A stretch of DNA of 64,000 nucleotides from positions 1 through 64,000 of the forward strand of contig CAYQTA010000051.1 in assembly GCA_964420365.1 (NCBI GenBank). The letters run 5' to 3'. The DNA is from JAMOQA01 sp964420365 (GTDB lineage: Bacteria > Acidobacteriota > Polarisedimenticolia > J045). The notes below the pieces were generated by a model that ran no database searches, was not told the origin of the DNA, and was given only the letters and a program-made list of their open reading frames with translations. Shown one piece after another: positions 1 through 8,042 of the stretch. The position numbers and the translations under genes are program-made. Every line of letters starts with the position of its first letter. Position 1 is the stretch's first letter.

Positions 1-1059
1 TTCCATCATGACTTCCAGCACGACGCCTTCCTCGCCGCGCGGTCGATCGCCGGCGGACTCCGGGACTGCGACCGTGCGGCCTTCTGGGTCGCCGGCCCCG
101 GACACGCCCTCCACACCCGCTGGGTCCACGGGCCCGCCGAGGCGCTCCGCGTCCTCGACGAGCTCGAGCAGGCCGCCATCGGCTCCCCCACGGACTCCCC
201 CGACATCCTCGAGACCCCGGGACTCCAACACTGGACCGACCTCGTCGCCGCCCTCGCCTCCATCCGCGGACGCAAGGACCTCGTCGTCATCGGCGAGATG
301 GACGAGTGGGTCTACCGCCACGGCTACGACCCCTGGAGGCTCGCCTCCCTCGCCGACGACGCCCGCCGCGCCCGCGTGACGATCCACCGCGTCTCCCTCG
401 CACCCGGCGGCCGCGTCTACCTCCCCGGCTCCGCCGAGACCCTCGCCACCGGCGGCATGCTCTTCCGCGGCGGGGCCCGCGCCAGGATCACCGAGGAGGT
501 CCGCCGCCGCGCCTTCTGCCGCGCCCGCCTCACACTCGTCCCGCCTCCCGGCGCACGACCCCGCAGGATCCGCTCCGTCTCCCTCGAGGACCGCTCCGGC
601 CGCTTCGACCTCGCCGGCACCGCCTGGCTCGTCGAGCACTCCCCCTCGCACGAGGAAACCCTCGCCCACGCCCTCGCCGCCGGCGACGCCGACCCCCGCC
701 TCCACCTCGAGATCCTCGGCGTCGACCGCTGCTCACCGGCCGCCACGCCCCGCTCCTTCCGCTGCGAGGCAAGGCTCCTCGTCCGACCCTCCGGGCCCCT
801 CCCCGCCGAGCCCGCCGCCGCCGGGCTCGCCCTCTGGAACGGCTCCCGCAGCGAGTTCTCTCACCTCTACGCACTCGACGCCGGAGGTCCCCTCCGCGCT
901 CCCCGCTCCCTCCGCCTCCCCTTCACCTCCTCCCGCGGCCGACGCACCCTCTGCGTCCTCCTCTTCGACCCCGACGGCACCTTCCTCGCCTCCTCCTGCC
1001 GGGGCCTCCGCATCCCCCCGCCCCGCGACACCGCGGACTCCTCCCCTTCCCCGAGGTGA
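1..1059 (+). CDS. VWA-like protein, 5' end outside the window
   Basis: The reading frame is open from the first base to a TGA at 1057, giving 352 visible residues; the start lies off the window. The first ~130 residues look like a degenerate von Willebrand A / Rossmann-type domain: a helix-rich stretch, then RKDLVVIGEMDEWVY (a strand followed by acidic residues) and a variable segment, as in the VWA-related proteins common in Acidobacteriota. From about residue 160 (TEEVRRRAFCRARLTLVPP) to the end it matches, block by block, the truncated minus-strand gene at the other window edge (63417-64000). Shared blocks include RCEARLLVRPSGP/TCEVRVLVRPSGP, LALWNGSRSEFS and RRTLCVLLFD. No signal sequence can be judged. 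A small secreted ORF follows 2 bp after the stop. The function is unknown; the VWA assignment is my inference from fold pattern only. Confidence 0.7.
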   Translation, partial: FHHDFQHDAFLAARSIAGGLRDCDRAAFWVAGPGHALHTRWVHGPAEALRVLDELEQAAIGSPTDSPDILETPGLQHWTDLVAALASIRGRKDLVVIGEMDEWVYRHGYDPWRLASLADDARRARVTIHRVSLAPGGRVYLPGSAETLATGGMLFRGGARARITEEVRRRAFCRARLTLVPPPGARPRRIRSVSLEDRSGRFDLAGTAWLVEHSPSHEETLAHALAAGDADPRLHLEILGVDRCSPAATPRSFRCEARLLVRPSGPLPAEPAAAGLALWNGSRSEFSHLYALDAGGPLRAPRSLRLPFTSSRGRRTLCVLLFDPDGTFLASSCRGLRIPPPRDTADSSPSPR

Positions 1060-1061
1060 CG

Positions 1062-1271
1062 ATGCGGCGCTCCACCGTGGCGGTCATGCTCCTCGCGGCC
1101 GCGGTCGCCTCTGCCGCCGACCAGGGGAATCCGGCCACATCCCCCCTCGGAATGTCACCTCGCCGGACACGTCCCCCCCTCGGGTGTCCCCCGGTACCGG
1201 GGATCGGTTGCGTGGCCGCGAACCTCGCCGGGACCGGGCCCGGCCCGGAGCCGACGCAACCGCTGGAGTGA
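1062..1271 (+). CDS. small secreted protein (69 aa), doubtful
   Basis: ATG at 1062 begins 2 bp after the preceding stop and has a good ribosome site (GAGGTGA) formed by the end of the upstream gene, suggesting translational coupling. The product starts with a convincing Sec signal peptide (MRRSTVAVMLLAAAVASAA), followed by about 50 residues rich in Pro, Gly and Arg with two Cys (LGCPPVPGIGC). The body has low complexity and matches no family I know. It could be a real small exported peptide, the remnant of a longer gene, or a chance ORF. The 200 bp after it, up to the kinase stop at 1476, hold no gene that I can see. Confidence 0.35.
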   Translation: MRRSTVAVMLLAAAVASAADQGNPATSPLGMSPRRTRPPLGCPPVPGIGCVAANLAGTGPGPEPTQPLE

Positions 1272-1475
1272 CAGCCGGTTCCGCGCACGCGCCGAGTTCC
1301 GCGACCGCCGGGAGAACCGCGGCGCCGACCAGCACGCCCCCCGGCTGGTGACACGCGAGGGAGGGATGTGTACCCCCGAGTGACAGAAAGGCAGGAGATG
1401 TGCCCTTGCGCCGCACCGCATGCACCGGGCAATCATCCCCGGGACGCCGGGCACCGTGCGACCGAAGGGAAGCGT

Positions 1476-3023
1476 TCAGCCGCGGCGGTGGGGGAGCGCG
1501 AGGAACACCTCGGCGCCGGGCCCGTCGGCGCGGTTGCGGGCGACGGCACGGCCACCGTGGGCCTCGGCGATCCGCGCGACGATGAAGAGACCGAGCCCGG
1601 TCGAGCCGGCCCGCAGCGAGGCGTCCTTGACCCGCGGCCTCGCCCGCTCGAAGACGCGTTCCGGCTCGACGTCCCGGAAGCCGGGCCCGGTGTCCCGCGT
1701 CCCGAGCTCGACCGTACCGCCGGCCCCGGTCCGGGCGAACAGCACGACCTCGCCGCCGGAGGGCGTCACGGCGATCGCGTTCGCCGCGAGGTTCCACACC
1801 GCCCGCTCGAGCAGCACGGGGTCGCCGGCGAGGGGCGGCAGGTCGGCGGGCACGTCGGTGAAGAGACGGACACCCCGGGCCTCGGCGAGGGGCCGGGTGC
1901 GTTCGGCGACCTCCTCGAGGAGACCGGGCAGGAGGACGACGTCCGTCCGGGGCCGGATCGGGCCTTCCTCCGCCTGGGCGGCGGTCAGGACGTTGACCAG
2001 GTAGAGCCCGAGCCGCTCGCACGCCTCGACGATCCCCGCGAGGGCCGCGCGCACGTCGGGCCGGTCCTCCTCCTCGAGGAGCCCCTCGGCCCGGAGCTGG
2101 ATCCCCCCGACCGGCGCCTTGATGTCGTGGACCACCGCCTGGAGGTGGGCGATCCGGTCCGAGAGACCCGCGGTGCGGCGTTCCGCCGCGAGCACGCCTC
2201 CGACGGCGAGGAGGACGACCACGAACCCCCCGGCCCCCAGGGCGAGCATCACCCGCAGGTACCGGGCCCGCGCTGCCTCCAGGTCGGCCCGCGAGAGCCC
2301 GACGACGACGAAGCCACCGGGCGTCGCCTCGCCGACCAGCGGCCTTGCCGCCAGGTCCCAGGTCTCCCCGGCGAGCACCGCCCGGTAGGGCTCGCCGGCA
2401 TCGCCCGCCGCGCGCGGCGGGGGAAGCGGCGGATCCGCCGGGAACGTCGAGTGGACGACCTCGTGCCCGACCAGGAACGCGACGGGGAGCTCGAGCTGCC
2501 GGGAGAGCTCGGCGACCAGGACGCGCCCGAGCAGCACCGCCGCCCGCACCGTCCCGACGCGACGCCCCCCGTCCTCGATCGGCAGCGTGAAACGGGCGGC
2601 GAGGTCGCCGGCAAGCACCTCGAGGCGGAACGGTGCGTCCCCCTCGTCGCGACCGAGCTGGAGCATCGCCATCGCGCTCGACCAGCCGACCGCGAGGCCC
2701 CGCTCGTCCTCGACGACGACGTGCATCCCCGGCACGACGGCGAGGGAGTGCAGGACGCCGTTGACCGCGCCGCGGTTCCCCTCGGCGAGGGCGTCGCGCA
2801 GGGCGGCGGACCCGGCGATGGCGCGGACCGCGGTCAGGCCGGCGGCGACCCGCTGGCCGACGAGCAGGCGCGCGACGTCCGCCGCGCGTCGCACGCGGTC
2901 CTGCCGCGCCTCGTCGAGGCGGGCGGCGTCGTGCCGGTACGCGCTGCCGAGCACGACGGCGAGCACGAGCCCGGTGACGAGGGCCACGACGACGAGGAGC
3001 ACGAGGTGCGTGCGCAGGTTCAC
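1476..3023 (-). CDS. membrane sensor histidine kinase
   Basis: 515 aa. It starts at a GTG whose last bases overlap the TGA of the upstream regulator gene (GTGA, 4 bp overlap), so the two are translationally coupled. TM1 is at ~7-27, then a ~230-residue periplasmic sensor region, then TM2 at ~258-279. The cytoplasmic kinase core has an unusual H-box (AVVHDIKAP, His299), an N-box with N411 and N415 (WNLAANAI), G1 DTGPGF (444-449) and G2 TGLGLF (475-480). This is a transmitter that autophosphorylates on His299 and should pass phosphate to Asp52 of the coupled NtrC-type regulator. The signal sensed is unknown. Position next to the divergent cytochrome genes suggests a redox or nitrogen-oxide stimulus, which is an inference from context. 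Confidence 0.93.
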   Translation of the reverse strand: MNLRTHLVLLVVVALVTGLVLAVVLGSAYRHDAARLDEARQDRVRRAADVARLLVGQRVAAGLTAVRAIAGSAALRDALAEGNRGAVNGVLHSLAVVPGMHVVVEDERGLAVGWSSAMAMLQLGRDEGDAPFRLEVLAGDLAARFTLPIEDGGRRVGTVRAAVLLGRVLVAELSRQLELPVAFLVGHEVVHSTFPADPPLPPPRAAGDAGEPYRAVLAGETWDLAARPLVGEATPGGFVVVGLSRADLEAARARYLRVMLALGAGGFVVVLLAVGGVLAAERRTAGLSDRIAHLQAVVHDIKAPVGGIQLRAEGLLEEEDRPDVRAALAGIVEACERLGLYLVNVLTAAQAEEGPIRPRTDVVLLPGLLEEVAERTRPLAEARGVRLFTDVPADLPPLAGDPVLLERAVWNLAANAIAVTPSGGEVVLFARTGAGGTVELGTRDTGPGFRDVEPERVFERARPRVKDASLRAGSTGLGLFIVARIAEAHGGRAVARNRADGPGAEVFLALPHRRG

Positions 3024-4375
3024 GCGTCCCCCCGCTGGTACCGGTCGAGCTTGCGGTAGAGCGTCGCGAGGGAGATCCCGAGCCGCGCGGCCGCCTCCTT
3101 CTTGTTGCCGCCCGTCACCTCGAGGGCGTGGAGGATCATCAGCCGCTCGATCTCCTCGAGGGTCATGTCCTCGGGCAGCACGAGGCGCCGGCCGGCCGGG
3201 GTCGCGCCCCGCACCCGGTCGGGCAGGTCCTCCTCGCGCACGAGCGGCCCCGGGGCGAGCGCCGCGGCCCGGGCGATCGCGTTCTGGAGCTCGCGGACGT
3301 TGCCGGGCCAGGCGTACGCCCGGAGGGCCTCGAGCGCCTCCGGGGTGAAGCCCTCGAGGTCGGTCCGCCCGAGACGGTCCGTCTCCTGCTCGAGGAAGTG
3401 CCGGGCGAGGAGCAGCGCGTCGTCCCCGCGCTGGCGAAGGGGCGGCAGGTGGATCGGGATCACGTTGATCCGGTACCAGAGGTCCTCCCGGAAGCGACCC
3501 TCCCGGACCTCGACCTCCAGGTCCCGGTTCGTCGCCGCGACGACCCGGACGTCGACCTTGCGCGGCGCGGTCTCCCCGATCCGCTGGACCTCGCCCTCCT
3601 GGAGCACGCGGAGCAGCTTCGCCTGGATGTCGAGCGGGATCTCGCCGATCTCGTCGAGGAAGAGCGTGCCCCCGTCGGCGACCTCGACGAGTCCCGGCTT
3701 CTCGCGCACCGCGCCGGTGAACGCCCCGCGCGCGTGGCCGAACAGCTCGCTCTCGAGGAGCGTCTCCGGGATCGCGGCGCAGTGCACCTTGACGAGCCGG
3801 CGCTCGGCCCGGGGCGAGAGCTCGTGGATCGCCTCGGCGATCACCTCCTTGCCGGTGCCGGTCTCGCCGGTCAGCAGGACGGTGGCCGGAGTGGCCGCCA
3901 CCTGCTCGACCTGGCGGAGCACCTCGGCAAAGGCGGGGGAGGCGCCGACCACGTTCTCGAGGAGTCGCCGGTCCCGGAGGGCCTGGCGCAGGCGGCGGTT
4001 CTCCGCCGAGAGCTCGTGCTGGCGAAGCGCCAGGGCGAGGGCGCGGCGGAGGGCCCGGGCCCGGGGCGGCTTGACCAGGACGTCGACGACCCCTTCCTTC
4101 ATCAGGGCGACGGCGTCCTCGACGGTCGCCTGCCCGGAGACGACGAGGAACGTCGTGTCGGGGGACAGCTCGCGCAGGGCCCGGATCAGCTCGAGGCCGT
4201 TCATTCCCGGCATGGCGAAGTCGGTGATCGCCACCGCCGGTTCGCTCTCCCGGGCCGCCGCGAGCACGTCGCCCGGCGAAGAGAAGACGCGCAGCTCGTG
4301 GCCCTCCCGGGCGAGGGCCGCCGCGATCGCCTCCCCGGTGACGGAGTCGTCGTCGACGACGAAGACCAGGGCCAA
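3020..4375 (-). CDS. sigma-54-dependent response regulator (NtrC family)
   Basis: 451 aa in the classic three-part layout. The receiver domain (1-120) has acidic residues D8-D10, phospho-acceptor D52 (ITDFAMPG) and K102. The AAA+ domain (~140-375) has Walker A GETGTGKE (170-177) and the sigma-54 contact loop GAFTGA (217-222), plus the DEIGE Walker B region. The C-terminal Fis-type helix-turn-helix (~410-447) contains NKKEAAARLGISLATLYRKL. The start is TTG, chosen because AAAGGAGG lies 6 nt upstream and because it gives MALVFVVDDD exactly at the receiver start. It activates sigma-54 promoters when phosphorylated by the coupled kinase. Likely targets include the divergent cytochrome operon, but I could not find a clear -24/-12 element in the gap. 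Confidence 0.96.
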   Translation of the reverse strand: MALVFVVDDDSVTGEAIAAALAREGHELRVFSSPGDVLAAARESEPAVAITDFAMPGMNGLELIRALRELSPDTTFLVVSGQATVEDAVALMKEGVVDVLVKPPRARALRRALALALRQHELSAENRRLRQALRDRRLLENVVGASPAFAEVLRQVEQVAATPATVLLTGETGTGKEVIAEAIHELSPRAERRLVKVHCAAIPETLLESELFGHARGAFTGAVREKPGLVEVADGGTLFLDEIGEIPLDIQAKLLRVLQEGEVQRIGETAPRKVDVRVVAATNRDLEVEVREGRFREDLWYRINVIPIHLPPLRQRGDDALLLARHFLEQETDRLGRTDLEGFTPEALEALRAYAWPGNVRELQNAIARAAALAPGPLVREEDLPDRVRGATPAGRRLVLPEDMTLEEIERLMILHALEVTGGNKKEAAARLGISLATLYRKLDRYQRGDA

Positions 4376-4561
4376 GGAACGCCTCCTTTCCCGGGGGGAG
4401 GATACAGGGGGCCCGCCGGCGGCTCACCCCCGCGGGGGGGGGCGGGCGCACTTACAGTTCGTAGTGGACCTGTTTCGTCCCCGGCCCCCCTCAGCCCACC
4501 TTGACCTCCGCTGAGATAGTGAACGAGGATGTTGCGGCAGTTTGTCCGGTTCGTTCATGTC

Positions 4562-4584
4562 CCCGGGGACGAGGCTTCCCCGGG
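4562..4584 (+). promoter_or_regulatory. inverted repeat before the cytochrome RBS
   Basis: CCCGGGGA (4562-4569) and TCCCCGGG (4577-4584) form an 8-bp stem with a 7-nt loop, ending directly before the ribosome site of the octaheme cytochrome gene (CGGAGGG, from 4585). It sits in the 220-bp divergent gap between the response regulator and the cytochromes. It could be a leader hairpin that affects translation, or a regulator-binding site. No confident promoter was found in the gap. Confidence 0.4.
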
Positions 4585-4595
4585 CGGAGGGAGAG

Positions 4596-5936
4596 ATGAC
4601 CATGCGGAGGCTTCGCGGACTCGTGGTCGGAATCGCCGTGCTGCTCCTCGCGACGGGGGCCTGGGCGGTCACCGACAAGACCTCGGTCGCCGGCAAGTGC
4701 ATGACCTGTCACAAGGAAAAGACGCCGGCGCTCTACCAGCAGTGGCTGGGCTCGCAGCACGCGGCCCACGACGTCACCTGCCTCGACTGCCACAAGGCGA
4801 ACCGGGGCGAGCCGGACGCCTACATGCACGAGGGGGCCCTGATCGCGACCCTCGTGACCCCGAAGGACTGCGGGCGCTGCCACGAGCGGGAGGCCAAGGA
4901 GGTCGGCCAGTCCTACCACGCGACCGCGGGCAAGATCCTCGACTCGAAGGACGCCTACCTGGCCCACGTGGCCGGCGGCGACCCGGTCGCCGTCCAGGGC
5001 TGCGAGCAGTGCCACGGCACGAAGGTGAAGATCGACCCGAAGGCGCCGAACAAGCTGAGCACCAAGAGCTGGCCGAACTCGGGGATCGGCCGGATCAACC
5101 CCGACGGCTCCCTCGGCTCCTGCACGACCTGCCACACGCGCCACGCCTTCTCCAAGGCCCAGGCCCGCCAGCCCGAGGCCTGTTCCAAGTGCCATCTCGG
5201 CCCGGACCACCCGCAGAAGGAGGTCTACGAGGAGTCGAAGCACGGGAACGCCTACTACACGCACATCGACGAGATGAACCTCGACGCCCCGAAGTGGGTG
5301 GCCGGCATCAGCTACAACGCCGCCCCGACCTGTGCCACCTGCCACATGTCGGCGACGAAGAAGCAGAAGGTCACCCACGACGTCGGGCAGCGCATCGCGT
5401 GGACCCTGCGTCCGCCGGTGTCGAAGTACAAGCCGAACCACCAGCAGCGCCGGGCCAACATGAAGGAGGTCTGCAAGAGCTGCCACGAGAAGCGCTTCAT
5501 CGAGGGGCACTTCTACCAGTTCGACGCGACGGTGCGGCTGTACAACGAGAAGTTCGCCAAGCCGGCCGGCGAGCTGATGACGATGATCAAGAAGAAGGGG
5601 CTGATGAAGCACAAGGCCGCCTTCTCGAACAAGATCGAGTGGACCTACTGGGAGCTCTGGCACCACGAGGGTCGGCGCGCCCGGCACGGCGCCGCGATGA
5701 TGGGCCCGGACTACACCTGGTGGCACGGGATCTACGAGGTGGCCCAGCACTTCTACTTCAAGCTGCTGCCCGAGGCCGAGGAGTACGGCGACCCCGAGGT
5801 CAACGCCTGGATCGAGAAGCTCCTCAGCGAGAACCCGATGCACAACTGGGTCGATCGCCCGACGGACGAGCTGAAGAAGGAGATCCGTTCCGGGAAGATG
5901 CAGAAGACCTACGAGAAGCTCTACCAGGGCGACTGA
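4596..5936 (+). CDS. octaheme c-type cytochrome, hydroxylamine oxidoreductase family
   Basis: 446 aa from ATG 4596, chosen over an ATG at 4542 because GGAGGG precedes it and a clean Sec signal follows (MRRLRGLVVGIAVLLLATGAWA). Eight CxxCH haem sites are visible (CMTCH, CLDCH, CGRCH, CEQCH, CTTCH, CSKCH, CATCH, CKSCH), the number and spread of the HAO/octaheme family. The C-terminal part has the HAO-like stretch MMGPDYTWWHGIYEV. True HAO oxidises hydroxylamine and carries a tyrosine cross-linked to the catalytic haem; the related epsilonproteobacterial form lacks it and is thought to reduce nitrite or hydroxylamine. Tyrosines are present here, but only an alignment can say if the cross-linking one is. 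Shorter than Nitrosomonas HAO (~550 aa). Periplasmic; pairs with the NapC-like gene 10 bp downstream, which favours a quinol-fed reductase. Confidence 0.88.
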   Translation: MTMRRLRGLVVGIAVLLLATGAWAVTDKTSVAGKCMTCHKEKTPALYQQWLGSQHAAHDVTCLDCHKANRGEPDAYMHEGALIATLVTPKDCGRCHEREAKEVGQSYHATAGKILDSKDAYLAHVAGGDPVAVQGCEQCHGTKVKIDPKAPNKLSTKSWPNSGIGRINPDGSLGSCTTCHTRHAFSKAQARQPEACSKCHLGPDHPQKEVYEESKHGNAYYTHIDEMNLDAPKWVAGISYNAAPTCATCHMSATKKQKVTHDVGQRIAWTLRPPVSKYKPNHQQRRANMKEVCKSCHEKRFIEGHFYQFDATVRLYNEKFAKPAGELMTMIKKKGLMKHKAAFSNKIEWTYWELWHHEGRRARHGAAMMGPDYTWWHGIYEVAQHFYFKLLPEAEEYGDPEVNAWIEKLLSENPMHNWVDRPTDELKKEIRSGKMQKTYEKLYQGD

Positions 5937-5946
5937 GGGCGCGGCC

Positions 5947-7515
5947 ATGTCGTGCCACGTGATGCGCGTCCTGCGCGGCCTCGGGGTGGGCCCCCTCGGG
6001 AAACTGGGGGTCCTCCTCGCGGTCGTCGCGTTTCTCGGCTTCCTCGCGTTCCTCGTGCTCCAGTTGCCGGGGCTGGTGCCGAGCGCCCTCTTCGGGCTGA
6101 TCGGCTACATGCTCTTCCCCGGCCTGATGACGGCGGGACTCGCCCTCGTGGCCCTTTCCTGGTGGTGGGGCGTCCAGCGCTCGGGCCTCTCCCTCCGGGA
6201 CTTCGCCGCACGGCAGTTCCACCCGGACGATCTCGAGGAGGGGTTCACCGGTGCCCCGGTCGTCCGGGCCCTCGCGGTCCTGGGCGTGCTGGTCGTCGTC
6301 TTCTTCGGCCTGTGGGGGATGACCAACTTCCCCTTCATGGAACGGCCGTACTTCTGCGGGACCGCCTGCCACACGGTGATGAACCCGGAGTGGACGGTCT
6401 ACCAGCGCTCGCCGCATGCACGGGTCCGGTGCGTGGACTGCCACGTCGGCGAGGGAGTTTATGCCCACGTCCGATCGAAGTATGACGGCCTGCGCCAGAT
6501 CGTCCTCGCCCTGACCAACACCTACTCGCGGCCGATCCCGACCCCGGTGCACCAGCTCCGCCCGGCCCGGGAGACCTGCGAGAAGTGCCACTGGCCGGAG
6601 AAGTTCTACGGTCCCCGGCTCAAGATGATCACCCACTTCGCGGAGGACGAGGCGAACACGCCGCGGTACACGACCCTGGTTCTCAAGGTGGACAACCACG
6701 GTGAACCGGGCCGCGGAATCCACTGGCACGTTTCCTCCGGCGTCACGATCCGCTACGCGGCCGTCGACGAAAAGCGGGAGACGATGGCCTGGGTCGAGGC
6801 GACCTGGCCGGATGGAACGACGAAGCGCTGGGTCAACGAGGACCTGGCCACCGAGGAAACGGAACCGCTGGAAGCCCGTGTCATGGACTGCGTCGATTGC
6901 CACAACCGGGCGACCCACATCTACGGCACGCCGGAGGGAGCCGTCGAGCAGCGGATGGTCACCGGCGAGATCGATCCGTCCCTCCCGTACATCCGGCGGG
7001 AGGCCCTGGCCGCGATCCTCCCCGAGTACCCGACGGTGGACGCCGCGATGGAGGGGATCGAGGCCCACCTCTGGGGCTTCTACCGGAAGAACTACCCGAA
7101 CGTCCTCGCCGGCAAGGCCGGGGCGATCGAGCGGGCCGTGGAAGCCCTGCAGGAAGCCTGGAAGACCTCCGTCCACCCCGCGATGAACATCACCTGGGGC
7201 ACCTACCCGAGCCTCCTCGGCCACGAGGAGACGACGGGGTGCTTCCGTTGCCACAACCCCTCGATGGTGGCCGAGGACGAGTCGGCGATCGACGACTCCT
7301 GCGACCTCTGCCACGTGATCCTCGCCCACGAGGCGGAAAAGCCGTTCCGGTACCTGGCGCCGGCGCCGAAGCCGCCGGCCGAGGGACGGGTCCCCGCCCG
7401 CTGGCTCGAGTCCTACCCGGAGGGCCTCGGGAACCTGGTCGGCGCGCACGAGCCGATCCCGACACCTCCCCCCGCCCCGAAGAAGAAGGGCAAGACCGGG
7501 AAGCCCGCCAGGTAG
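5947..7515 (+). CDS. NapC/NirT-type membrane multihaem cytochrome c
   Basis: 522 aa. N-terminal hydrophobic segments at ~19-40, ~46-72 and ~105-125 anchor the protein; the rest should be periplasmic. Six haem sites are visible: one CX3CH (CGTACH, 137-142) and five CxxCH (CVDCH 162-166, CEKCH, CVDCH, CFRCH, CDLCH). The block after the first site (MNPEWTVYQRSPHARV then CVDCHVGEG) is typical of NapC/NirT quinol dehydrogenases, with a long C-terminal extension carrying the later haems and a Pro/Lys-rich tail. Such proteins take electrons from the quinol pool and pass them to a periplasmic partner, here most likely the octaheme cytochrome just upstream. Start ATG 5947 has only a weak ribosome site; ATG 5962 is possible. 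Confidence 0.9.
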   Translation: MSCHVMRVLRGLGVGPLGKLGVLLAVVAFLGFLAFLVLQLPGLVPSALFGLIGYMLFPGLMTAGLALVALSWWWGVQRSGLSLRDFAARQFHPDDLEEGFTGAPVVRALAVLGVLVVVFFGLWGMTNFPFMERPYFCGTACHTVMNPEWTVYQRSPHARVRCVDCHVGEGVYAHVRSKYDGLRQIVLALTNTYSRPIPTPVHQLRPARETCEKCHWPEKFYGPRLKMITHFAEDEANTPRYTTLVLKVDNHGEPGRGIHWHVSSGVTIRYAAVDEKRETMAWVEATWPDGTTKRWVNEDLATEETEPLEARVMDCVDCHNRATHIYGTPEGAVEQRMVTGEIDPSLPYIRREALAAILPEYPTVDAAMEGIEAHLWGFYRKNYPNVLAGKAGAIERAVEALQEAWKTSVHPAMNITWGTYPSLLGHEETTGCFRCHNPSMVAEDESAIDDSCDLCHVILAHEAEKPFRYLAPAPKPPAEGRVPARWLESYPEGLGNLVGAHEPIPTPPPAPKKKGKTGKPAR

Positions 7516-7539
7516 GCCCGGGTTCCTTGACGCACGACC

Positions 7540-7575
7540 GGGGGCGCGCCGCGCGGCGCGCCCCCTTCCCTTGTT
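7540..7575 (+). terminator. GC-rich hairpin terminator after the cytochromes
   Basis: GGGGGCGCGCCGC (7540-7552) followed at once by its exact reverse complement (7553-7565) and then TTCCCTTGTT. A 26-bp perfect palindrome 25 bp after the stop of the NapC-like gene. It probably ends that transcript, although the T-run is weak. Confidence 0.6.
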
Positions 7576-7672
7576 CCGAACCCCGCCCGGTGGCATCGAG
7601 GCGTCCTCCCGCGTGGATCCCCGGCCGGGGTCGCCCGGGAGGGCCCTGGAAGGACCGGGTCCCACCAGGCGC

Positions 7673-7841
7673 GCGGGATAACGGGCCCTCGTACAACAGG
7701 GGTGTTCGATAACGGCCGAAAATACAACTTCCCGGGGGTCCTGAAGGAGGTCCTGTTGTATTTTCCGGCGTTATCCCGCCAGCGTGTTGTAAATCCCGGG
7801 GTTATCGAACACCCCTGTTGTGGAAACGGGGGTTATCCCGC
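7673..7841. repeat. nested palindromic element
   Basis: A set of exact inverted repeats with lower GC than its surroundings. The 21-nt arm ACAACAGGGGTGTTCGATAAC (7693-7713) has its reverse complement at 7801-7821. GCGGGATAAC (7673-7682) has its reverse complement at 7832-7841 and again at 7770-7779. GAAAATACAAC (7718-7728) has its reverse complement at 7755-7765. The centre (7729-7754) carries AAGGAGG (7744-7750), which resembles a ribosome-binding core. The arms repeat the words GTTGT and GTTATC several times. Nothing codes here. It could be a structured RNA, a protein-binding array or a small non-autonomous mobile element; it does not fit integron attC sites. Confidence 0.75.
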
Positions 7842-7908
7842 TCATCCACCGGCGGGCGGCCACGTGCGGGGGGTGCGCTTCCCGGGACCACGCGCGTCCG
7901 GCGCCGGC

Positions 7909-8030
7909 GGGCGGCCTCCCGGCCGCCCCTACGAACCCCCTCGGAACCCCTGGTGACGCACATCCCGCAGGCGTCGCCGAAAGGCGACCGGTCTTTCTCG
8001 TAGGGGTCGCCGGGAGGCGACCCGGGCGGG
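7909..8030 (+). repeat. REP-like dispersed hairpin repeat, copy 1
   Basis: The left part is a GGGCGGCC-TCCC-GGCCGCCC hairpin (7909-7928) followed by CTAC. The right part begins GTAGGGG at 8000 and forms GGTCGCC-GGGA-GGCGACC, then CCGGGCGG. A degenerate internal copy (GTCGCCGAAAGGCGAC) lies near 7973-7988. The same two-part unit recurs at 26520, 28075, 31439, 42939 and 56861. Here it lies between the convergent ends of the cytochrome operon and the beta-propeller gene. Together with the nested palindrome and the terminator it fills the 527-bp gap 7516-8042. Confidence 0.8.
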
Positions 8031-8042
8031 GCACGGCGGCCG

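Noticed and set aside
4376..4595. Sigma-54 (-24/-12) promoter for the cytochrome operon
   Set aside because: No sequence close to TGGCAC-N5-TTGC was found at a suitable distance, although the regulator type makes one likely.
7673..7841. Integron attC site
   Set aside because: The arms do not fit the RYYYAAC/GTTRRRY core sites, and no integrase or gene cassette is near.
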